Part shown: one piece after another, positions 57,867 to 64,000 of the stretch
Layout of the letters: each line of letters begins with the position of its first letter
How positions within the stretch are numbered: the stretch's first letter is position 1
From: Streptomyces cyaneus
GTDB lineage: Bacteria > Actinomycetota > Actinomycetes > Streptomycetales > Streptomycetaceae
DNA length: 64,000 nucleotides
Direction of reading: 5' to 3'
Assembly: GCF_004028635.1 (NCBI RefSeq)
Contig: NZ_RQJW01000007.1
Span: 372,001 to 436,000, forward strand
The notes under the pieces: model-generated
Told to the model about the DNA's origin: nothing
The model's database searches: none
The model's input: the letters and a program-made list of their open reading frames with translations, nothing else
Translations under genes and position numbers: made by a program

Positions 57867-59339
57867 ATGGGTGCGAACCACGCCGAGGCCCCGATCCTCG
57901 AAACGCTCGCCCGGTACCAGGACGTCGACGAGTTGGGGTTCACGCCCCCGGGCCACAAGCACGCGCGCGGCGCGGATCCACGCGCCCGTGCCGTGCTGGG
58001 CGATGCCGTCTTCTTCGGCGACGTCCTGGCCAACGGCGGCCTGGACGACCGGCTCACCAGGGGCGGGGTGCTGGCGCGGGCCGAGAACCTCATGGCCGAC
58101 GCGGTGCACGCGGACCATACGTTCTTCTCGACGTGCGGCAGTTCCCTGTCGGTGAAGGCGGCGATGCTGGCGGTGACCCGCCCCGGCCACCGGCTCCTCG
58201 TCGGGCGGGACGCGCACAAGTCGGTGGTGGCCGGGCTCATCCTGTCCGGCGTCGAGCCGGTGTGGGTGGAGCCCCAGTGGGACGCCGCCCGGCACCTCGC
58301 CCATCCCCCGTCCACGGCCGCCTACGACAAGGCGTTCACGGAGCATCCGGACGCGGACGGGGCCCTGGTCACCAGCCCCACGCCGTACGGCGCCGCGGCC
58401 GACCTCAAGGGCATCGCCGAGGTCTGTCATCGGCGCGGAAAGCCGCTCGTCGTGGACGAGGCGTGGGGAGCGCACCTCCCCTTCCACGACGATCTGCCGG
58501 CGTGGGCCATGGACGCGGGCGCCGACATCTGCGTCACCAGCATCCACAAGATGGGCAGCGGTCTGGAGCAGGGCTCGGTGTTCCATCTCCAGGGCGACCT
58601 CGTCGACCCCGCCGAACTGGCCTCACGCGCCGACCTCCTCGGCACGACCAGCCCGAACGTCCTGATCTACGCCGGCATCGACGCCTGGCGCCGGCAGATG
58701 GTCGAGCACGGTCACGAACTCATCGGTCAGGCCTTGGAGTTGGCGTCACACACCCGTACGGCCATCGAGGCGATCGACGGCTTCCACGTCAACGACGCGA
58801 AGGACTTCTGCGGCCCTGGCCTCGCCGCCGACTTCGACCCGCTCCCGGTCGTCATGGACATCAGCGACCTCGGCACCAGCGGCTACCGGGCGGCCGACTG
58901 GCTGCGGGCCCACCATCACATCGACGCCCATCTCTTCGACCACCGGCGCATCAGCGCGCAGCTCACCCACGCCGACGACGAAGGGACCACGGCCCGGCTG
59001 CTCACAGCCCTGCGCGAGCTGGCAGGCCATGCCGCCGAGCTGCGGGACGCCCCTCAGGTCACCGTCCCGTCCCCGGCCGAGCTGCGGATGGACCAGGTCC
59101 TGCTGCCCCGGGACGCCTATTTCGCGCCGCACGCGAAGGTCCCCGCGACCGATGCCGTCGGCAGGATCGCCGCCGAGATGATCACGCCCTACCCGCCCGG
59201 CATCCCCGTGGTCCTGCCCGGCGAACGCCTGACCGAGCCGGTACTGAAGTACCTGGTCACAGGGGTCGAGGCGGGGATGTTCCTGCCGGACGCGGCCGAC
59301 CAGCGCCTGGACACCGTACGGGTCGTCGCGGAGAGCTGA
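57867..59339 (+). CDS. PLP-dependent Orn/Lys/Arg decarboxylase-like protein
   Basis: A ~490-residue fold-type-I PLP enzyme. FTPPGHKHARG at the N-terminus, FFSTCGSSLSVKAAMLAVTR, GRDAHKSVVAGLILSGVEPV, LVVDEAWGAHLPFH (Asp binding the pyridine N) and TSIHKMGSGLEQGSV with the Schiff-base Lys are visible. The C-terminal decarboxylase domain includes ITPYPPGIPVVLPGE. It would decarboxylate ornithine, lysine or arginine to a polyamine; the substrate is not resolved. ATG at 57867 is chosen by homology of the N-terminus although no strong ribosome site precedes it; the frame stays open for 41 codons upstream. It is followed by an isochorismatase-like gene. Confidence 0.88.
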   Translation: MGANHAEAPILETLARYQDVDELGFTPPGHKHARGADPRARAVLGDAVFFGDVLANGGLDDRLTRGGVLARAENLMADAVHADHTFFSTCGSSLSVKAAMLAVTRPGHRLLVGRDAHKSVVAGLILSGVEPVWVEPQWDAARHLAHPPSTAAYDKAFTEHPDADGALVTSPTPYGAAADLKGIAEVCHRRGKPLVVDEAWGAHLPFHDDLPAWAMDAGADICVTSIHKMGSGLEQGSVFHLQGDLVDPAELASRADLLGTTSPNVLIYAGIDAWRRQMVEHGHELIGQALELASHTRTAIEAIDGFHVNDAKDFCGPGLAADFDPLPVVMDISDLGTSGYRAADWLRAHHHIDAHLFDHRRISAQLTHADDEGTTARLLTALRELAGHAAELRDAPQVTVPSPAELRMDQVLLPRDAYFAPHAKVPATDAVGRIAAEMITPYPPGIPVVLPGERLTEPVLKYLVTGVEAGMFLPDAADQRLDTVRVVAES

Positions 59340-59439
59340 CGGGGCTGACGCCAGCCTGCGGCACGCCGTTGTTACGCCGGTCGAGCCACCGGGTACTCGC
59401 CAGCGCGTTCCCAGTGCAGCCGGACGGACGGTGGAGGGC

Positions 59440-60012
59440 GTGGACCGGCGTACAGACCCGAAGGGGCTCGCTCTCGTCGTGGTCGACATGATCAACACCT
59501 ACGACCACGAGGACGCCGAGTTGCTCGTGCCGTCCGTCCGCCGCGTCGTGCCCGTCCTGGCGGAGCTGATCGGCCGGGCCCGCAAGGCGGACGCACCGGT
59601 GATCTACGCGAACGACAACTTCGGGCTGTGGCGCTCCCACCACGGGGAACTCGTGAACGCTGCGCTGGCCCGACCGCACGCCGACCTGATCGAGCCGATA
59701 CGCCCCGACGACGAGTCGCTCTTCGTGGTGAAGGCCCGCCATTCCGTCTTCTACGAGACGCCCCTGGCCTACCTCCTGTGGCGACTGGACGTCGGACAAG
59801 TGGTGCTGACCGGCCAGGTCACCGAGCAGTGCGTCCTCTATTCCGCGCTGGACGCCCACATCCGCCACCTGGAGGTGACGGTGCCGAGGGACGCCGTCGC
59901 CTCCATCCATCCCCATCTGGCATCCGCCGCCCTGGAAATGATGGAGCGCAACATGGGCGCCCGGATCCTCACGGCGAGGGAGGTCGACTTCACGCGCCCC
60001 GCCGCCGACTGA
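59440..60012 (+). CDS. Isochorismatase-family cysteine hydrolase
   Basis: A 190-residue alpha/beta hydrolase of the isochorismatase/nicotinamidase superfamily. The catalytic Asp is in ALVVVDMINTY, the Lys in VVKARHSVFYETPL and the Cys in GQVTEQCVLYSALDAH, with the cis-peptide VTEQC. GTG at 59440 has GGTGGAGGG before it; a GTG three codons earlier is less well placed. It lies 100 bases after the decarboxylase on the same strand and may be co-transcribed; a joint pathway is not evident. Substrate unknown. Confidence 0.9.
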   Translation: MDRRTDPKGLALVVVDMINTYDHEDAELLVPSVRRVVPVLAELIGRARKADAPVIYANDNFGLWRSHHGELVNAALARPHADLIEPIRPDDESLFVVKARHSVFYETPLAYLLWRLDVGQVVLTGQVTEQCVLYSALDAHIRHLEVTVPRDAVASIHPHLASAALEMMERNMGARILTAREVDFTRPAAD

Positions 60013-60105
60013 GGCCACTGTGACGCTTGTTGCAGCTCAAGCGCTTCTACTGTGGGGCCTGACGGCCTCCCCGAAGTTTCTTGAAAACACTCCCTTGGGG
60101 GGACC

Positions 60106-61032
60106 TTGACGAGAAGTACCACGCCGAGACGCATACTGGCCCGGACCTTGGGCGTTGTCGCGGCAATGGCGGTTGCGCTCACAGCCGCGCCGCTGGTGGG
60201 CACCGCCCAGGCGCACAGCGCGGCGTCGGGAACGCTGAGCTTCGGCGGTGAGGCGGGCGAGCCCATCTCAGGTGGTCAGTCGTACGAGTACACGGCTGGA
60301 GCGGTCCAGCTGTTCGACGTCCAGGGCAGCACGGACCAGAACGGCCTCACCGTCGCGATCGACGCGCAGGAGGGCACGCTCTGGCGCCTCATCGTCGCCG
60401 CCCCCGACGGTCAGAAGCTGACCGAGGGCACCACGTACACCGGGACCAAGCAGTGGCCCTACGCCGAGCCCCAGGATCCGGAACTCACGTTCAGCGGGAC
60501 CGACAACGGCACCGAGAAGTGGTGCAACACCAGCTCCGGCTCCTTCACCATCGAGCACATTTCCTTCGGCCCCTACGGCTACGTCCGCGCACTCGATGCG
60601 ACCTTCGAGCAGTACTGCAACGGATCGACGGTGCCGCTGCGCGGTGCGGTTCACGCGGTCATGCCGGAACCGCCGGCTGAGCTCGCCCTGGAGGCGAACG
60701 TCGACGCCGACGGCACGGTGGACGTCCCGGACGGTCGGATCACCGTCGGCGGCACCGTGACGTGCAACAAGCCTGCGAGCGTCTCGCTCACCGGCCAGGT
60801 CTTCCAGGTGCAGAGGAAGGCGACGCCCGGCGCGTCCTACCAGACGACCGTGGCCTGCACCCCGGGCGCGCCCGTCCCCTGGTCCGTCAGCCTCACCAGC
60901 CTGGAACCCGGCACCTCGTTCCAGCCCGGCACCGCGACGATGCGCAGCAGGGCTCAGGCGGATGACCGGGACTACCCGGTGACGGTCGACACCGGACAGC
61001 AGGAGACGGCGGTCACGCTCTCCAAGGCCTGA
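60106..61032 (+). CDS. Secreted protein of unknown function
   Basis: A 308-residue exported protein starting at TTG 60106 behind TTGGGGGGA. The signal peptide (RRILARTLGVVAAMAVALTA) ends near AQAHSAA. Two beta-sandwich-like halves can be seen: residues 40-200 with VQLFDVQGSTDQNGLTVAID and CNTSSGSFTIEHISFGPYGY, and 205-308 resembling an Ig-like domain (GRITVGGTVTCNKPASVSLT, WSVSLTSLEPGTSFQPGTA). Four cysteines could form two disulfides. I recognise no family; similar proteins occur in streptomycetes. Confidence 0.8.
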   Translation: MTRSTTPRRILARTLGVVAAMAVALTAAPLVGTAQAHSAASGTLSFGGEAGEPISGGQSYEYTAGAVQLFDVQGSTDQNGLTVAIDAQEGTLWRLIVAAPDGQKLTEGTTYTGTKQWPYAEPQDPELTFSGTDNGTEKWCNTSSGSFTIEHISFGPYGYVRALDATFEQYCNGSTVPLRGAVHAVMPEPPAELALEANVDADGTVDVPDGRITVGGTVTCNKPASVSLTGQVFQVQRKATPGASYQTTVACTPGAPVPWSVSLTSLEPGTSFQPGTATMRSRAQADDRDYPVTVDTGQQETAVTLSKA

Positions 61033-61171
61033 CCCGACCCCAGGCGGTCACCAGACCGGCAACGCGCGCAGGGCCGCACCCGAGTGGGTGCGGCCCTGCG
61101 CCATTTCGTGTCCCGGCCGCGGTCGAGGGTGCCCTCGCTCTGGCACTGGCCCTCGATCGGCCCCGGGGACC

Positions 61172-62974
61172 CTAGGCCGGCACCCGCTCGTCGGAGGTGT
61201 TCAGCCACTGCTGGCTGCGGACCAGGTCCCGGTAGTGGCTGCTGCGGTCCATCAGGTCGGGGTGCGAGCCGGTTGCCGCCACCCGGCCGCCGTCCATCAC
61301 CACCACATGGTCGGCGTGCTGGACGGTCGACAGACGGTGGGCTACGACCAGGACCGCGCGGTCGCGCGCCAGGGTGTCGACGAGGTCGCGCAGGCGCAGT
61401 TCGTTGATGCCGTCGAGCTGGGAGGTCGGCTCGTCGAGCAGGATCACCTCGGCGTCGCTGAGCAGGGCACGGGCCAGGGCGATGCGCTGGCGCTGGCCGC
61501 CGGAGACGTCGACCTCACGGCCGAGGACGGTGTCGAGGCCGTGCGGCAGCGCCGCGATGTCCGCGGTCAGGCCGACGGCGTCCACCGCCGCCCAGAGCGT
61601 GTCGTCGGCGACGGGGTGGTCGGCGCCGGCGCCGAGCAGGAGGTTCTCGCGGACGCTGCCCTCGACGAGGGTGAAGGTCTGGTCGACGTACGCCACCCGC
61701 CTGCGCAGTTCGTCGAGCGGCCAGGCGGCGGCGTCGTGGCCGAGGACGGTGACGCGGCCGCTCGTCGGGCTGACGAACCGTTCGATCAGGGCGAGGGCCG
61801 TGGACTTGCCGGCGCCGGAGTGACCGACGAGGGCGGTCAGGCCGCGGCGCGGGGCGCGGAAGGTGACCTCGTTCAGCACGGGCCGGCCCTGAGGGTCGAG
61901 GGGGCCGTCGTACGAGAACGACACGCTCTCGAAGGCCACCGCGTTGCCGTCGTCGACGGGCTCGGGGACGCGGGCGGCGAAGTCCGGCTCGACCGGGATC
62001 GCCAGCAGTTCCTCGAAGCGGCCCTTGGCGGCCAGGCCCGTCTGGAGCCTGCTCAGGCCGGTGACGACGACGGTGATGGGGGTGACGAGCTGGAGCAGAT
62101 AGAGCAGGAACGCGACGAAGTCGGCGAGCGTCAGGTCGCCCTGCGTGATCCGCACGCCGCCGACGATGACGATGCCGGCGAGCGCGATCTCCTGGCCGAG
62201 GCTCATCACCGGGATCACGGCGGACTGCAGGCGGGCGGCGGCGAGCATCCTGCCGGTGATCTGCGCCGCGTCCTCGGTGAGCGCCTCGGTGGTGTGCCGC
62301 TCCGCCCGGTAGGCCTTGATGGTGGTCAGGTTCGTCAGGGTGGTGGTGAAGCGCTGGGCGAGCCCGCCGGTGGCGATCTGGATGGACTCGTAGCCCTGGC
62401 GCACCCGGCGCAGCAACAGCCAGATGACGGCGCCCGCGACCACGAACGCGCCCAGGGTGAGCAGCACCAGCACCCAGTCCAGGTACGCCATGACGCCGAT
62501 GGTCACCAGTGCGGTCACCACGGCCACGGGCAGCTGGACCACGCCGACGTCGATGACCGAGCGCAGCAGCATGGCGTCCGAGGTGATCCGGGCGACCAAG
62601 TTGCCGGGGCCCTGCGCCTTCACGACCTGGAGCGGCAGACGGAGGGTGTGTTCCATCACCCGGGCCCGCAGCCGCAGCACGAACCGCTCACCGAGGCGCG
62701 CCAGCAGGTACGCCGATGCCGCGGACGCCAGCGCGCTGCCCACCGCCAGCGCCGCCATGAAGGCCACCCGGTGGGCGACGCCCTCGCGCTGGGCGATGGC
62801 CTCGATGAGTTCCTTGACCAGCAGGGGCACACCGAGGGTTGCGGCGGTCGCGGCCAGCGCGAGCAGCACGGAGAGCAGGACCTGCGGAAGGTTTCCGCGG
62901 ACCAGTTCGGGGACGATGCGCAGTCGGTGGGTGGGGCCGGGGGTCTCGCTCATCACGGGGTCCTTGCTCATCAC
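61172..62974 (-). CDS. ABC exporter (fused permease-ATPase), likely lanthipeptide transporter
   Basis: A 600-residue half-size exporter. Six transmembrane helices occupy about 25-310 (LLSVLLALAATAATLGVPLL, VVTALVTIGVMAYLDWVLVL). The ATPase has Walker A LVGHSGAGKST, Q-loop VDQTFTLVEGSVRENLLLG, signature VSGGQRQRIALARAL, Walker B VILLDEPTSQLD and the His switch VVAHRLSTVQ. No C39 peptidase domain is fused at the N-terminus. It is the third gene of a leftward string M16 peptidase - LxmA-type precursor - exporter, so export of the mature peptide is likely. The start may be 62974, 62971 or 62953. Confidence 0.9.
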   Translation of the reverse strand: MMSKDPVMSETPGPTHRLRIVPELVRGNLPQVLLSVLLALAATAATLGVPLLVKELIEAIAQREGVAHRVAFMAALAVGSALASAASAYLLARLGERFVLRLRARVMEHTLRLPLQVVKAQGPGNLVARITSDAMLLRSVIDVGVVQLPVAVVTALVTIGVMAYLDWVLVLLTLGAFVVAGAVIWLLLRRVRQGYESIQIATGGLAQRFTTTLTNLTTIKAYRAERHTTEALTEDAAQITGRMLAAARLQSAVIPVMSLGQEIALAGIVIVGGVRITQGDLTLADFVAFLLYLLQLVTPITVVVTGLSRLQTGLAAKGRFEELLAIPVEPDFAARVPEPVDDGNAVAFESVSFSYDGPLDPQGRPVLNEVTFRAPRRGLTALVGHSGAGKSTALALIERFVSPTSGRVTVLGHDAAAWPLDELRRRVAYVDQTFTLVEGSVRENLLLGAGADHPVADDTLWAAVDAVGLTADIAALPHGLDTVLGREVDVSGGQRQRIALARALLSDAEVILLDEPTSQLDGINELRLRDLVDTLARDRAVLVVAHRLSTVQHADHVVVMDGGRVAATGSHPDLMDRSSHYRDLVRSQQWLNTSDERVPA

Positions 62975-63014
62975 AGGGTCCTTCCGGGCTGTCCGTCATG
63001 CGGCCGGAACGGGG

Positions 63015-63052
63015 CCGGCTCCCGGACGCCTCGAGGGCGTTCCGGGAGCCGG
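63015..63052 (-). terminator. Hairpin between precursor peptide and exporter genes
   Basis: Arms 63015-63030 and 63035-63052 pair almost perfectly (two extra bases in the second arm) around TCGA. It starts ten bases beyond the stop of the precursor. Such partial terminators raise precursor expression over that of downstream genes. Confidence 0.7.
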
Positions 63053-63061
63053 AGAGGGGTG

Positions 63062-63262
63062 TCAGCAGTTGCCGGCGACCGTGCCGCCCGCGCTCGCGCT
63101 GGTGACGACACCGGCGGAGAAGATGGCGCACTCGACGGACGAGGCGGCGCTGAAGATGCTCACCGGGCTGATGGCCGGAGCATCGGCAGCGGCGCCGGCG
63201 CCGATCTCGTCGGAGGTCGTGTAGACGGCGTAGCCGGCCATGAGCTGGTCAGCGGTGTTCAT
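63062..63262 (-). CDS. LxmA-type lanthipeptide precursor peptide
   Basis: A 66-residue precursor. The leader-like N-terminus MNTADQLMAGYAVYTTSDEI and GAGAAADAPAIS resembles the LxmA leader of lexapeptide-type class V lanthipeptides, as I remember it. The C-terminal part (about 33-66: PVSIFSAASSVECAIFSAGV, VTSASAGGTVAGNC) is hydrophobic, rich in Ser and Thr, and has two Cys including the last residue. A C-terminal Cys is what a decarboxylase would turn into aminovinyl-cysteine. GGAGG stands before the ATG at 63262. The neighbours are an M16 peptidase and an exporter. The modifying enzymes must lie beyond the window. The cleavage site is not certain. Confidence 0.8.
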   Translation of the reverse strand: MNTADQLMAGYAVYTTSDEIGAGAAADAPAISPVSIFSAASSVECAIFSAGVVTSASAGGTVAGNC

Positions 63263-63395
63263 TCATTCCTCCAGGTGGAGTTCCGATCTGGTGAGAAGAT
63301 TTCTAACACCTCGGAAGCGGGGCAAGGAATACGTTTCTTTTCCGGCGCCTGGGGTTTTCCCTGGTGCTTTTGGGCGGACGGCCCGGAAATTCAAT

Positions 63396-64000
63396 TTATT
63401 GGCGCCGGGCGAAGAGGTCGAAATCTTGGGAGGCCAGCCCTGAGGGGTCGCCGACAATGACACCGGAAAAGCGGGAGGGAGCATAGAACTCCTGGGCGGC
63501 CCGCGCCACTTCCCCGAGGGTTACCTCGGCCAGCCGCTGCGGAAACGTGCGCAGCCAGTCCGGGGAGAGCCCGTACTGCAGCAGGTTCATGAGGGCGCCG
63601 GCGAGACCTGCCTGGGAGGCGGCGCCCAGGGCCGTCATGCCGGTGAAGAACTCGCGGGCCGCGTCCGTCTCGGCGGCCGACGGCGGCTGCTCGGCCAGCC
63701 GCAGCAGCTCGGCGCGAATCTGGCGTACGGCCGCCTCGGTGGCGTCGGTGCGGGTGTCGGCGTCCAGGAAGACGAGCTCCTCGTCCAGCAGCTCGTCCAG
63801 CACCGCGTCGATGCGGTAGGCGAGCCCGCGCTCCTCGCGGACGGCGACCGTCAGGCGGGAGGAGAAGAACCCGCCCAGCACACAGTTGGCGAGACTGAGC
63901 GCCGCGAAGCCCGGGTCGGCACGCGGCAACGCGGGTGCGACCAGCATGATCTGCGACTGCACGGCCCCGGGCCGACCGACGACGGCGACACCGGCCGGCC
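63396..64000 (-). CDS. M16-family peptidase, C-terminal part (continues beyond window)
   Basis: The frame is open to the window edge, giving 200 residues of the C-terminal M16 domain: ALSLANCVLGGFFSSRLTVA, VREERGLAYRIDAVLDELLD, and later AREFFTGMTALGAASQAGLA. LGG-x-SSRL and REERGLAY are the substrate-clamp motifs of M16B proteins. The HxxEH zinc site would lie in the part outside the window, or in a separate subunit. M16 proteases accompany class V lanthipeptide clusters and probably remove the leader of the adjacent precursor. It is 133 bases upstream of the precursor gene. Confidence 0.85.
   Translation of the reverse strand, partial: PAGVAVVGRPGAVQSQIMLVAPALPRADPGFAALSLANCVLGGFFSSRLTVAVREERGLAYRIDAVLDELLDEELVFLDADTRTDATEAAVRQIRAELLRLAEQPPSAAETDAAREFFTGMTALGAASQAGLAGALMNLLQYGLSPDWLRTFPQRLAEVTLGEVARAAQEFYAPSRFSGVIVGDPSGLASQDFDLFARRQ

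Noticed and set aside
61088..63460. 790-codon plus-strand open frame
   Set aside because: It lies antisense to the ABC exporter and lanthipeptide precursor. The exporter shows every ABC motif; the plus frame is only a by-product of GC-rich codons.

Overview
The window is high-GC chromosomal DNA from a streptomycete. Signs are the G/C-biased third codon positions, many GTG and TTG starts, ATGA/GTGA-type gene overlaps, WhiJ-type regulator trios, FG-GAP secretome genes, an SCO5918-family gene and an ECF42/DGPF pair. I see no rRNA, CRISPR array, phage structural gene or replication origin. One tRNA (Gly, CCC) is present.

Layout. The left edge (1-5.4 kb) carries a truncated secreted protein and, alone in AT-richer DNA, a 1294-residue NACHT NTPase with an Mrr-like nuclease domain, which looks like a bacterial NLR anti-phage protein. 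The segment 5.8-10.8 kb is a compact island bounded by two 33-bp near-identical direct repeats exactly 5 kb apart. It holds a tandem-repeat protein, an XRE/TPR regulator, a DUF6415-like protein, a 38-residue peptide that looks like a RiPP precursor, an asparagine-synthetase/lasso-cyclase-fold enzyme and a methyltransferase. The right repeat leads into an IS481-type transposase relic that supplies the stop codons of both adjoining genes. Next come a pentapeptide-repeat membrane protein, an SMI1/KNR4 (SUKH) protein, a GH62 arabinofuranosidase and a WhiJ-type trio (DUF397, XRE-DUF5753, HATPase).

From 17.4 to 22.0 kb lie three tandem paralogous FG-GAP secreted proteins. From 22 to 32.4 kb is mostly conserved core: Yip1 protein, DGPF protein plus ECF42 sigma factor with a recognisable promoter, phosphoribosyltransferase, dcd, a zinc-ribbon miniprotein, tRNA-Gly, an SGNH-like lipoprotein without its catalytic block, a DUF5990 protein, then cold-shock protein, DEAD-box helicase, CBS protein, SCO5918-family protein and a MerR-like regulator behind a long structured leader. 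The csp-helicase pair is duplicated at 49.8-51.7 kb.

From 32.4 to 42.9 kb intact genes (a second SUKH protein, META lipoprotein, wHTH/membrane pair with TTTCC-N5-GGAAA operators, a membrane glycosyltransferase-like protein, an ABA4-like pair, MerR regulator, VOC protein) alternate with gene relics: TetR C-terminus, SnoaL-like, CGNR zinc finger, Ohr, IS5 transposase, acyltransferase. From 42.9 to 61 kb are secreted and transport functions: a 1015-residue extracellular protein, a NodB deacetylase, a DUF4232 lipoprotein, a membrane-anchored HTH protein, a sugar ABC transporter, a Fpg/Nei glycosylase, a GH5 glycanase, SRPBCC, a PLP decarboxylase and an isochorismatase-family hydrolase.

The right edge (61.2-64.0 kb) opens a second peptide cluster: an exporter-type ABC protein, a 66-residue LxmA-type (class V lanthipeptide-like) precursor ending in Cys, and an M16 peptidase that runs out of the window. 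The most interesting items are the island at 5.8-10.8 kb, the NACHT protein and this edge cluster. Function calls are from reading motifs and recalled family signatures only; no database search was run.
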